Of a DNA stretch of 64,000 nucleotides, positions 36,419-46,591 are shown in pieces. The position numbers and the translations under genes were made by a program. Within the stretch, counting starts at the first letter, position 1; the number at the start of each line of letters is the position of its first letter. This stretch comes from Trichobilharzia szidati. Taxonomy: Eukaryota > Platyhelminthes > Trematoda > Strigeidida > Schistosomatidae. A model generated the notes under the pieces. That model was not told where the DNA came from. It saw nothing but the letters and a program-made list of their open reading frames with translations, and ran no database searches. The stretch covers positions 94,866,020 through 94,930,019 of the forward strand of contig OX235272.1 of the NCBI GenBank assembly GCA_944472155.2. The letters are read 5' to 3'.

Positions 36419-36545
36419 AAACACCATGATTGGTTTATATTTGAATTTTTATTTGTAAACTTATATATATTAGAGCTAAGCCTGATGAGATCTAATTGAA
36501 AACAATATTGTTCGCTTAAATGTGTTGTTCTAAATTTTACTATGG
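36419..36545 (+). repeat. Dispersed repeat carrying a hammerhead ribozyme
   Basis: About 80 bases (36456-36535) resemble 53116-53195 with roughly four fifths of positions the same by eye. The shared part is centred on a hammerhead motif that looks complete here and decayed in the other copy. The repeat's full extent is unknown; it ends next to another TA run at 36562. Confidence 0.7.
36477..36518 (+). ncRNA. Hammerhead ribozyme (type I, small stem III)
   Basis: All core parts are present in order. Stem I is TAAGC (36477-36481) paired with GCTTA (36514-36518). The core is CTGATGA (36482-36488). Stem II is GAT/ATT with a CTA loop (36489-36497). GAAA is at 36498-36501, stem III is AACAA/TTGTT (36501-36512) and the cleavage base C is 36513 in a TTC triplet. 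Stem II is only 3 bp with a G-U closing pair, so activity may be weak. Hammerheads are known in PLE and SINE retroelements of many animals. Confidence 0.7.
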
Positions 36546-36719
36546 GAATATTTAATATATATATATATATATAATAATAAAACTAGTTAAAATAATGGGA
36601 CTCATAAAGGGTTATTTTAAATGAAAGAATAATAATAACAAGAGGTAGAATAAAATATAGAACAACAATAATAACAGTTAATAAGTAAGATGTATTACCA
36701 TGATAAGATCAGAGTGACT

Positions 36720-37975
36720 ACCATTTCTTTCTGCACACAGAGGACGGGTTTATAAAACCCAATTGAACAAGCCTCTGCAATTGCAAGGATCTTCATATTT
36801 GTTTGTCTGCTGATAACAGTGAATGAATTGACAGCGTCAAAATTGTCTGCAATCCACAAGTCGCTTTGTTATTGAACTTTTCGGTACTTTAACTGCAGTT
36901 GTTACCAACTACTTTGGCAAATGATCCATTAGGCGAGTAGATAATCGCCTTTCAGTACGACCTATGTATTTGCTTCCATAAACATATTCAAGTTGATATA
37001 CGCAGTTCGAAGTGTTGACGATTGGTGGCCGGTCTTTCCCATCCACTTGGTGATGTTAAGGAATAAGGGTTTTGTGGCATGATAGCTTTACCGAGTTTTC
37101 GTTTTACTACTTCGTGGAAGCCATCTTCTTTGAACGGCAAACTGATTTATACAGCTTTTTTTGAAACTGTTTGGATAGTTTTACTGGGGTTTATTCTTTT
37201 TAGATTATTTATTGATAAACTTATAAGGATATCCATTCATTGATAAAATATCCTTCAGTGTCTTAGTTTCATATTCAATTGTATTGTCAAGGCAAATTTA
37301 GCGTGCTCTACTGAAACATGTTTTGACTAAATGCTTTTTATAACAGATTGGAACAAAACTATTAAAATATATGGACTGTCGCGTCTACTAAAACTTTCTA
37401 AATATGAATCTTTCCATTGTACCGTTTGTCCTCGTCACCAGAGAAACATCTAAAAATTTAATGATATCATTTCCCTTGCGTTCTATTATGAAGTTAAAAT
37501 TGGGATGGCATGACTTGAATTTTACTATTAAGTTATCCGCTTTTGATTTCGTTTTACAGACAATAAGCAGATCTTGTATATAATTCCATTTGTTGTATAC
37601 GCTGTTGCAAAATACCGGCTTCTAGGCCTGACAAGCATAAATCTGCAAGCAGTAGTCCCAAGGGGATTCCCATTGCAGCACCATCAACTTGACGGTATAG
37701 ACCACCATCGAATCGAAATAGGATATTTTTAATATATAAAAGCAACAATTTCCTCAGTCTCTTTGTTGGAATAGGTATCTCGTTAGCTTCTCGACATATG
37801 AAGTCACTAATTTCAAGGAATGGAATATTCGTGAATAGTGAAGTAACCTGAGAAGAGACTAGATATTTACTGGTTAAACTGAGATCCTTAATTTACTTGA
37901 CAAACTGGAGTGAATCAGAGACAATATATGTTTCAAAGCATCTTAATTCATGTATAATCCCCATCCAGGCATTAA
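36720..37975 (-). mobile_element. Penelope-like element fragment (RT and GIY-YIG remnants)
   Basis: Reading the minus strand downward from 37900: a frame with VTSLFTNIPFLEISDFICRE, then (37748-37554) RFDGGLYRQVDGAAMGIPLG, LLADLCLSGLEA, the usual PLE fingers-palm motifs. Later frames give LPFKEDGFHEVVKRKLGKAI near 37150-37090 and a KYIG..RR GIY-YIG remnant near 36970-36940. Many stops and frameshifts separate these pieces. The 5' end is cut by the inverted-repeat element at 37976. Confidence 0.8.
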
Positions 37976-38378
37976 TGAAAACAAAACACGTAGATCAGCG
38001 AAGAGTCTCTTTTCGGCGAATTCATTTTTTTAGCTGTACAATCACAAATATATACAATTGGTTATAGTTATTTTAACTAAACAGGTGAAGATTGGTAATT
38101 GGAGTTACGTAATACAAAACAGTCGAGAAAATTAGGTGTTATTGAAATTAGGGTAGTAACAAAGGTGATGAGTTGTCACAAACAGTTGTTAAAAGAAGTA
38201 ATGTAATAATATGAATAGCTTGATGAGTGAGTTTTACTCAGGATGCATATAGGAACAAAGTAGAGAATACGAAATTACGTAAGAGTTCTAAATGAATACA
38301 AGAATTATCAGCAATTAAAGAACAGTCAAAGAAACAAAATTAAGTCATCAAAATCAAATAAAAAATAAATAAAATAAA
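37976..38378 (-). repeat. Left 403-bp inverted arm
   Basis: Reverse complement of 38739-39141. It starts at TGAAAACAAAACACG and ends at the AATAAATAAAATAAA run just before the central frame. Confidence 0.9.
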
Positions 38379-38731
38379 TGCATCTGACCACTTCTATGTG
38401 CATATATCAGCTCACCTGCTGCTGCGGAGCCAGGTACATCGGTCGTTCGACGCGCACCCTGTCCAAGAGGATTCAAGAACACTATCCAGCATGGTTGCGA
38501 AAAAGCAATAGTGGTGCAGTAAGGAGTGCGATAATTGAACACTTGGTTAACACTGATCATTCCATTTCAACAAACGCCTGCTTCAAAGTAATCTACAGAG
38601 TCAAGAATAACCTATCAAAGGCAATACGGTTTCGTCCTCTTTGTATCGCTGAAGTTCTGGCCATTCACACAGAAAAACCGGAGCTGTGCATACAAAAGAG
38701 GATTACTCAACCACTTCTACTGTCTTGGTAA
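38378..38731 (+). CDS. PLE GIY-YIG endonuclease domain (117 aa, partial protein)
   Basis: The GIY-YIG domain nicks DNA during PLE integration. Here the frame starts close to the domain (MHLTTSMCIYQLTC) and has C-x-C-G, ARYIGRSTRTLSKRIQEHYP with the Y-I-G and Arg/Glu residues, then IIEHLVNTDHSI and a C-terminal helix ending in a TAA-type stop after LLLSW. It is the complete C-terminal end of a PLE protein without the RT. The first ATG lies at the edge of the left arm, so the frame is probably an artefact of 5' truncation and not an independent gene. Confidence 0.85.
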   Translation: MHLTTSMCIYQLTCCCGARYIGRSTRTLSKRIQEHYPAWLRKSNSGAVRSAIIEHLVNTDHSISTNACFKVIYRVKNNLSKAIRFRPLCIAEVLAIHTEKPELCIQKRITQPLLLSW

Positions 38732-38738
38732 CAACTTT

Positions 38739-39141
38739 TTTATTTTATTTATTTTTTATTTGATTTTGATGACTTAATTTTGTTTCTTTGACTGTTCTTT
38801 AATTGCTGATAATTCTTGTATTCATTTAGAACTCTTACGTAATTTCGTATTCTCTACTTTGTTCCTATATGCATCCTGAGTAAAACTCACTCATCAAGCT
38901 ATTCATATTATTACATTACTTCTTTTAACAACTGTTTGTGACAACTCATCACCTTTGTTACTACCCTAATTTCAATAACACCTAATTTTCTCGACTGTTT
39001 TGTATTACGTAACTCCAATTACCAATCTTCACCTGTTTAGTTAAAATAACTATAACCAATTGTATATATTTGTGATTGTACAGCTAAAAAAATGAATTCG
39101 CCGAAAAGAGACTCTTCGCTGATCTACGTGTTTTGTTTTCA
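38739..39141 (+). repeat. Right 403-bp inverted arm
   Basis: It follows the stop of the GIY-YIG frame by seven bases and would be the PLE's 3' LTR-like part. Its far end (CGCCGAAAAGAGACTCTTCG near 39102-39121) resembles 43268-43302 after the plus-strand PLE copy. Confidence 0.9.
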
Positions 39142-39480
39142 CCAAAGCGTTTCCACAAGGACTGCATTAATTCACATAGTCAGTGTACCAATTAGTGGTA
39201 TGGGTGAATTTGTGATTTTGAGAGTATGGAGGCAGTCCTGAATTGTATATTTTAACACGCCTATATAACTTGGAGATCTGGGGTTGCTTAAAGTATTTCA
39301 TATTTCATAGGTATTTGTCTTTATTTGACAATTGTATTATCTTTACTACGAAGTCTTTATGTGGTCAATGACTACTTCAATTATCTTCTTGCTTAAAGCA
39401 TAGTTCCGTCAACTAAATATACACAATAAAATATCTGTTGATATAAGAACAGAATTTGGACACTGTGACACGATATAACT

Positions 39481-40212
39481 CCATCATAGAACAATTTTAC
39501 TTGATAAAACACAATGATAAAATACTGCTTACTGATGATGTGTCGAGAATAGTTTATTGTTCATATTCATTTCGAAGTACTCACATAACTTCCAGATTTG
39601 GTTTATGAAGTCTTGTTCTTCTTATCTTCGAATTAACTGGTAATATTTTCCATATCTCTAATATTGGCGTTGCATCGTTCCTATTGCAAGTGTTTAGTGT
39701 AGATTTGATCAACGTAAATTCTGTGGTCAGCCTCTACCCCTGTGACCTAACTGTATTGCTGTTTAGCACTGTAGTTCTGTTCTGACCTGTTGTGTGATTG
39801 TGCGTTAGTGCATGCATTGCAATTGCTGATATTTCCTCTAAGGTAGAAGCCATTTTATATTTAGCTAAATTCCTATGTTCCAATAATATCACTGGCTCTG
39901 ATCTACTGGACTGAACCGTGTAGCTGACTTCACGGGCATTGCAAGGTATTTTGTAGATTTGGGTATTGTGTCTAGTTGGGTCCATAAAGTCCTTTAACCC
40001 TCCAAGTTTGTTCCAGAGTTTTCAGATTCAAATGCGGCAGCAATATTATGACCAATAAAATCAAAAGATAAGACACAATGAACTTTGTAAGCAAAACGTG
40101 AAAATTATGTGAGCAACCCAAAATGATTATGAACAATAAATTATGCTCGAAACGTCATCGGTAAATAATACTTTATTACTGCTTTATATGAAATAAAACT
40201 ATTCTATAATGG
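39481..40212 (-). mobile_element. Penelope-like fragment with inverted LTR-like arms (first copy of this family)
   Basis: The minus-strand frame 39985-39734 reads RHNTQIYKIPCNAREVSYTV, QSSRSE, LLEHRNLAKYKMASTLEE and ALTHNHTTGQNRTTV: a degraded GIY-YIG domain. Flanks at about 39481-39612 and 40081-40212 are diverged inverted copies (coordinate sum constant at 79693). The right arm has GCTCGAAACGTC near 40144-40155, a hammerhead-3'-like end, but no good CTGANGA upstream. Confidence 0.75.
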
Positions 40213-40497
40213 ATCTATGTCACTTGAATCTTTTAGCCTCAAAAGCTTTCGGTGTTATGCTGATCTCACATGAAATTCCCCAATGTGTTACCCTTTATAT
40301 TGCTATGCAACTACGTGCAACTATTGTTCGAAATACAACAATGGTTAAACTGCTGGAATTATTTTTCATTTTCAATAGGTATTAGTACCGATTACTTTGG
40401 GGATTATTACATGGATGCAATGAAATGTTTCAGTGATGACAAAAATTTGTTTGGTATAATTCTGCCTAATTCATTTCTTCCTAACTTTAATTTTCAG

Positions 40498-40839
40498 CTT
40501 CTGTTACGTTTAGGATATATGGAAAAAGCCCGAGAAGAAGGTGAAAAACTGACAAAAATGTTAACTGAAAACCCAACAAAATCTTGTCATCTTCAACAAA
40601 ACAACTGTCTGCATAAACCAATACATCATTCAGAGTCTATAGTTATTTGGAGACCATGGTTTTATTTGGGTCTGTTTCATCTTGTCGATGGAAATTTTTC
40701 AGCAGCTTCTGAAGACTTTACTATTGCATTTAATTTGGCGTCGTTAACACTGTCAACTGACAAGCCATTGTCCAAGTCAACTCTAGGATTACTTATGTAC
40801 ATGAAAGCATTATCAGTATTGTATAGATCTAAAATACTA
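40498..40839 (+). CDS. Host gene, exon 5: TPR-like helices
   Basis: The 342-bp exon follows a TTTAATTTTCAG acceptor in phase 0 and is read to a weak GTGGGT donor at 40840, which is the only in-phase choice joining to exon 6. It encodes LLLRLGYMEKAREEGEKL and, further on, WRPWFYLGLFHLVDGNFSAA, a good match to the W-x2-L-G-x2-Y-x8-Y-x3-A-F spacing of a TPR helix pair. The frame stays open upstream to 40270, so the sequence 40379-40453 (flanked by AG and GT) may be an alternative exon, but its phase does not fit exon 4 or this one. Confidence 0.75.
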
Positions 40840-41659
40840 GTGGGTTGGTGTACATCTTCATTTTTATTTGTAAAATCAAATTCTTGTATATGTAATTGCC
40901 AGTTAATAATGCAATTATCAGGAAATACAAGTATGCTTGAATGTTCAGTCATGAGATATATACATTCAACGAATGTTTACAAATAACACTAAACTATCGT
41001 ATTATCTGAAGTAAGACAAGCTTCAAACTCACTACATATTAGTTGAGCTCTGAGTCCATCAACCATTAAGTTGTACCGCAACATCTGTAGTGTACACCAC
41101 TGGTCATTTTAGTATGGAATCTTAAAAGACATTTTAAGAATGATCTTATAAATGAAGATTGTTGTCTGCTACCTGTACTCAACAAAACTCAAAAGTCCAT
41201 TTGTTTCACCAACCATTCAGGTACTTGCTTGCTCGAGTCTTCATTGAATAACGTGATTATCCCTCTGTATGTATTCTTGGTTACACAAATGTAAATTTAC
41301 ATACAATGTGGGATAAGATGAAATCACTTATGAATTTGGCTAGTTTTCTCAATAATGATTAGAGGGATTACATATTACCTACTGATTATGGATTTTATTC
41401 ACCCTCAAAATCATATTGATGATTCATCCTGTGCAGTGTAATGTAGTGTAAACCCCCTTTGGGGCACAGTAAAGTGAATGCTTTGAAAGTGACTGTTTAA
41501 TACAACACTGGTTCGAAATATTTGATGGATATTTGTTGTTCATGAGAGTACCAGTGAGTGTTTTACCATCATCATCTATGATATCAGCTGTACAAATACA
41601 TTCAATCCTATTAAATTATAATTTGTGGTCAAATCTCTTTTGTTTCCACGTAGTTTTCG
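40840..41659 (+). other. Start of intron 5, no feature recognised
   Basis: No domain or repeat boundary that I can support between exon 5 and the PLE copy. Confidence 0.4.
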
Positions 41660-42918
41660 CAGGACTTTGGTACTAGGTCATGTGTTTGATTATTCAGGTT
41701 TTTAAACTGAATCTCTTTATCATCGCACTGCCAAATGGCTAGTAAACCTACTAGAACCATTAGAAGGCAAGTTTCCTGTCAATCACTCTGGGAGTCCTTC
41801 AACTTTATCAAATTTGTTGAGAAAGCCAATGTTTCTAATCAAACCATGTTCTCACTAAATGTGCTGTCACTGATTACGAACGTCCCAATAACTGAAAGAA
41901 TAAGCTACGTATACGATGACATTGATTCGAAGAGGAAAACATTGGTATATTCGCCGACCATTTGAAGGAACCCCCATTGAGATGCACTCTAAATGTTCAA
42001 TTCTCTTTCAATAACGAAATATATCAACAAAAATGGTATAGTTATGGGCTCACCACTGGGACCCTTGCTTGCAGATTTTTTCATGTCAAAACTAGAAAAC
42101 AAATACCTAAAGGAAATAACTGACAACTTCGGGTTTTATAGGAGATGCATGGACTATGCTTCCATTATCTTCGATAACGAGGAGAATTTGGAGGATATCC
42201 TGAACTTCTTCAACAACTGCAGTCCTGCAATTCAGTTTACATCAGAGGAGTCCGACGCAAGAATATCTTTTCTAGATATTCATTTCACAAGACGTGAACA
42301 AGATGAAACATCAAAAAGAACCATCTATTGAAATCTGACATGGAACGGCCAACTCACTAACTTTCATAGTTGGGTGTCTCTATATACGAAACGTAACCTG
42401 ATCCATTTACGGAGCCATCGAATCCGCAGAATTTGGAGCCATGACACTATGGAAGAGGATCTGAACACTGAAAAGAATCCTCCTCGAAAGTGGCTATCCA
42501 AAACGTTTCTTGTGAAATCCATGAAACCTAAACCACTTAAATCGCCCAAACTTTCTGTTCCCAAAAGGCGTTTCTACGTGAATTAACAATTAGATGGAGA
42601 TTCATCAGCAGAAACACTGTCCCTCTCAATGAAGAAAGCCTTCGCGGTTGAACTGTTGTAATCACTGTTGTCAATTTAACTCTCGTTCAAATTTTAGTTG
42701 AATTCTACTCAACCCAGTCAGTTATATTACCTCAATCAACTTAGTGACTTGCCCTATTCAGGCTGGTAGTTGCCTGGGGTTCTAGTGAGAAGTCGTGACC
42801 AGTAGGGTGCAGCAGGTCGGGCGCGAGGACAAATACTCGCCGAAGACATTGGCTAGGGGTCGCGCTATGTCGTGAATTGGCAGAAGTTAGAATTCATGGG
42901 CCATTGGATCGGGTCCCA

Positions 42919-42975
42919 GTGGCTTAATGGTATACGAGCTCGCCTTGTAACCAGAAGGTCCTGGGTTCGAATCCC
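42919..42975 (+). promoter_or_regulatory. Internal RNA polymerase III promoter (A- and B-box) of the SINE
   Basis: The A-box-like segment TGGCTTAATGG and the B-box GGTTCGAATCC are spaced about 35 bases apart, as in tRNA genes. The upstream and downstream tRNA-like parts cannot form a good full cloverleaf, so this is a promoter relic of the tRNA ancestor, possibly still active. Confidence 0.75.
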
Positions 42976-42984
42976 GGTGGGTGC

Positions 42985-43030
42985 GTACTGATGAAGAGTC
43001 CCAAACTAGGACGAAACAGCTGTCCAGTAC
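42985..43030 (+). ncRNA. Smα-type hammerhead ribozyme, core mutated (C3 to A)
   Basis: Stem I is GTACTG (42985-42990) with CAGTAC (43025-43030). The core reads ATGAAGA (42991-42997) in place of CTGANGA. Stem II is GTCC/GGAC (42998-43001, 43009-43012), then GAAA (43013-43016), stem III ACAG/CTGT and cleavage base C at 43024. Everything fits except C3, which is A. C3 pairs with G8 in the hammerhead active site, so this copy is probably inactive. Confidence 0.8.
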
Positions 43031-43519
43031 TCCCAGGTTTTCCAATGGTTCTCTAACTAATGTCAGCTCATGATGAAAATCCTGTAATCAATCAACTTAA
43101 TTATTTTATTTTATTTTAGTTTCTATCTGATTAACGCTTTCTGTATTGCGTAATTTGTTATCTAAAACTTACAATTCTAATGACAGCTTTGGAAATATTC
43201 CTTTTATTGCTAAGAAAATCTGCTACATATATATGCGATCGCACAGCTTAACAATGATATCAACGAAAAGAGTAACCCTTCGGTGAACGCCTTTTCTATT
43301 ATATGAGATCAATTACTAATAAAGTGTACATAAATGTTTCAATTTAATGCTTCCGTGAAAGATTCACAGCATATGAATTGAAGTGGTCTGACATTTCCGT
43401 GAACATGTCTTTTTATTGGCTTATATAATCTTGTGGAAGTGTTTGAGTTAGGCGTTGTAAACGGATGCCTGACACTATCTGCTTTGATATAAGAATAGAA
43501 CTTTGGCAGTGTGACAGAC

Positions 43520-44399
43520 TATGGAGGGAATTTTATTTTGATAAAGTCTCACAGTGGTATACAAAAATATTTACGCATAACGTTTTGAGCAGAATTTATT
43601 GCTCATAATTATTTCAAGGTAGTCACACAACTTTCTGATTTCGTTTATATACATGAGTTAGAAATTGATTAGACATATGAATCAACATAAAGTTCAACAG
43701 ACATATATGAAATAGAAAGGAAGACAAAGTACATTCAGAAAAATATTAGTGTTATCAATAAAATATAATAGGAAGACGAGTGCTGTCAGTCAATAACATG
43801 GGGAATAAGATGTTTTGTCAGTAAAATTAAATAAAAAGCATTTTTAAGTGTGATACAGTGAATTGAAATGAAAGACATTTTGACATTATTTCTCAAACTT
43901 TGATTTTACTAGGTAGCATTATCTTCCATATCTCCTGTATTTGTGCTGAGTCATTTCTATTGTATATCTTGGGTGTAGATTTGATTAACAAAGATTCAGT
44001 AATCAACCTCTCTCTCTCTCTACCTACCTATGTGACTTTTTAGACTTTTGACTCTGTCCCACTCTATTGTGTGGTTGTGTGTTAATGCATGCACTGCAGT
44101 TGCTGAGTTTTCTTCTAAATTACTTATCTTCGCGGGGTCAATCATTCTGCACGTAGTTTAATTCTTATGTTCTGATAATCTGACTACCCCAGATCTACTA
44201 GTTTGACCTATGTAGTTGACCTCACAGTTATTCACGCATGTCTATTGAACTTTATATTGATTCATATGTTTAGTCAATTTTTAACTCATGTATATGAAGA
44301 AAGTCAGAAAGTTGTGTGAGTACCTTGATATGATTATTATGAGTAATAAATATTTTTGTATACCACTGTGAAACTTTATCACATTAAAATTTCCTCCAT
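43520..44399 (-). mobile_element. Penelope-like fragment with inverted LTR-like arms (second copy of the 39.5-kb family)
   Basis: It aligns by eye with 39481-40212 over the GIY-YIG remnant (about 44240-43920 on the minus strand) and over the left flank (43470-43660 with 39425-39610). Arms at about 43520-43660 and 44283-44399 are inverted and diverged, with one internal indel of about 23 bases. No frame is intact. A short CT run and CTAC repeat lie at 44010-44030. Confidence 0.75.
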
Positions 44400-44403
44400 A
44401 ATG

Positions 44404-45131
44404 TAACAATACCTGGTTTATCTACTGAACGAGATAAGAAGAATAGGCGAATCTTGATTTCATAAACTTCTTATAACCCTGACTGTCATCTTTTAAATCC
44501 ATTATCAGCTTTAAGTTAACGTATTTCAAGGACTTTTATTTTTGTCTTTTGCATATAACTCTTACCCTGGTAATACAGGATTCAAAATGTAGTCATTTTT
44601 ATTTTTACATCATATGAAACCTTTTTTTTTCTCTACTTTGGTTGTGCTTACTCTATGGATTTATTGTGTTTTACGATTTTTCATGGGTTGATTAACTAAC
44701 TGCGTAAATCCGTATTAGATATTAGGTATTTATAAGTGAATGACTTACGTGAATAAGTCACATTTTGCTAATAAGGTTGATAGATGAGAGTAAACATACT
44801 AATTAAAAAAAAAATAAAATAAACAAAATAAAACTGAAGACAAAAGATTTTCTGTATAAATAAAATAAACAACTGGTATTTGTTTGTGTGGTCAAAACTG
44901 TTTGAAAGGATGAAGTAAACTAGATGAAAGTTTTAGACGTAATAATAATAATAATTCATGAATTATGTAGGTTAATATAAGTAACTATTGATTATAAACA
45001 CTGAATTGAGAGAGATCTGAAGTCAGTGTCTCAGTTTAGCCAGTTCACAATGTCTGCTGTTGTCATTCATTTACTTTGGTTAATTAAAATACTTTTTTAC
45101 TCACTACTTTTTTTAAAAATCTTATATACAG
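44404..45131 (+). other. End of intron 5, no feature recognised
   Basis: AT-rich sequence before the exon 6 acceptor; small (AAT)n and A-rich runs at 44808-44835 and 44940-44955. Confidence 0.4.
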
Positions 45132-45214
45132 GATGCTATGGAACTTGCCATCAACGGAGTTCATAACTATCCTTTTATTTTAGATACTATACTATTATTG
45201 GCTCATAGTACAAC
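45132..45214 (+). CDS. Host gene, exon 6
   Basis: The 83-bp exon begins DAMELAINGVHNYPFILDT after TATATACAG and ends before a consensus GTAAGT, leaving two bases of a codon. The A-x3-G-x7-F pattern suits a TPR-like helix. It fits exon 5 (phase 0 in) and exon 7 (phase 2 out). Confidence 0.8.
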
Positions 45215-45819
45215 GTAAGTGAAATCGTAGGCTTAACTCGTATAAATTAATTCATTGTATTTTATAAAATTTTTAGTATGAACTCAACATCTAAAATTGT
45301 CTAGAGTATGATGGTTGTCTAGTCAAAATTTTTTTTAGCAGTCATACAGATGTTTGCATATTTGTGGTGTCTTTATTGTACCTAAGTAAAGCAAAGAAAA
45401 TGGATTGTTGTTTGTAGAGTCGTTTCCACGTTGGCAGAATATTGATGACAGACAAGTAAATAATACTGAACTATGATACAGTCTATCTCATTCTGGGAGA
45501 TTGGAACTATACAGCCAGTAGTGGATCTTATCTTTAAATATATACCTCCTTATAGTCTTCAAAATCACAAACTTTATTTTTCTTATAAATACTTAGTCTT
45601 ATACAGGCGTTTTGATCACTTTGATCTGGCTAAAAAGCACCACTGTGTTGACAATAGTGGTTTCCAACTATTCCTATCAGTTAATCAGTCAATTATGCAA
45701 CCTATCACAATACCGCATTATTCAAGTCACATTGGTATACTGAGTTGTCTAAATACACTCTCCATCGGTTAGTAACGAAAACGTTTGTTGTTACAATTAC
45801 ACCCAGTGATGCTAGTGCA

Positions 45820-46385
45820 GATTATGAGAAAACTGACTGCCTGACTGCTTTCAACAAAGAACTTTGCACCGATGTGCAGCAGTTCGAGTCACCACATTAC
45901 ATGTAGCACACAAAGCCAGAGAACAAGAAGAAGAAAGTAAAAAGAAATGCAAAACAGAGACAGTAAACAGAGATATGAGTCAAAAAGAATAGGAATATCG
46001 AAGAACAATATAGTTTTATTGGGTATTATAAGTCACAAGGAGTGGATGCATCTGCGCCAGCCATTGAGAACGATGGCTCTGAGCCATATCACCGACTGTC
46101 CCCTGTCAGTGGTGTTTACCGTCCCGAGGACCACAACCAGGAAGTCTACATCTTCCTATGTGACTGACTTTAACTGTTGTGGATTTCATCGACTGATTAA
46201 GCCATGTTTTGTTTTGACAACCAGTGGTTCTTCTCCAACCTGACCCTGCGTCAGCTAATATTGCCCGTCGAGGAAGGCGAGCGATGGCTAGGCATACGTG
46301 ACACATGTCCTGACCATCTCAGTCGATGTAACTGCATAGTCGATGTAACGCCTATTGAGGTTAGGCGTCGAGTGAGAAAACAAAT
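45820..46385 (-). mobile_element. RTE-related element, 3' end fragment
   Basis: The minus strand gives RLPRRAILADAGSGWRRTTG, SMKSTTVKVSHIGRCRLPG and GPRDGKHH, followed by a non-coding tail. The same protein tail and non-coding tail occur on the plus strand at 53516-54063. The conserved LPRRA and GWGPRDG motifs are typical of a C-terminal region of a non-LTR family seen in schistosomes. It lies in intron 6, antisense to the host gene. Confidence 0.8.
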
Positions 46386-46591
46386 ATATATAGACAAATG
46401 CCACTGATCATCAACAAAGTATTAGACGTTTCATATAATCTACATACGATATAAGTCGTCTTGCATCTTACATCGGTGTCTTTTGTTTCATACACCAGAA
46501 CATTATACTCTTTCGGAAATATCGTAATATACTTTGCTTTTTATTGTTTCAGTGTTATTTCGTGACTACTTGTTTTTGTTTCTGTTTACAG

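Larger units (their letters stand above)
37976..39141 (+). mobile_element. Penelope-like element: GIY-YIG domain inside 403-bp inverted repeats
   Basis: Arms 37976-38378 and 38739-39141 are inverted copies of each other; I found no mismatch or indel, and the end-to-end coordinate sums agree. The 360-bp centre holds one intact frame (38378-38731). Such inverted LTR-like arrangements are known for PLEs. The lack of divergence between arms points to a recent insertion or to gene conversion. The whole unit lies in intron 4 of the host gene. Confidence 0.85.
42744..43087 (+). mobile_element. Smα-type tRNA-derived SINE with hammerhead motif
   Basis: The 344-bp unit is flanked by a 12-bp target duplication TCAATCAACTTA (42732-42743 and 43088-43099). 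It has a Pol III A-box-like GTGGCTTAATGGT (near 42919) and a perfect B-box GGGTTCGAATCCC (42963-42975), then the hammerhead region. Length and order match the known schistosome Smα family. It inserted into an already present PLE copy. Confidence 0.92.
41660..43330 (+). mobile_element. Penelope-like element copy, interrupted by a SINE
   Basis: Plus-strand frames read LYHRTAKWLVNLLEP (near 41722), SLWESFNFIKFVEKANVSNQ, motif A as SLNVLSLITNVP (normally SLDV), NKNGIVMGSPLGPLLADFFM (near 42020), a motif C written CMDYASIIFD (normally xVDD) and a C-terminal stretch through 42586. Frameshifts occur near 41960 and 42330. Both catalytic motifs are changed, so the RT is dead. The SINE at 42744-43087 splits it, and sequence after it (43100-43330) resembles PLE LTR-like sequence. 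Confidence 0.85.

Noticed and set aside
40379..40453. Additional 75-bp exon of the host gene
   Set aside because: It is flanked by AG and GT and open in one frame, but enters and leaves in phase 1, which fits neither exon 4 nor exon 5.
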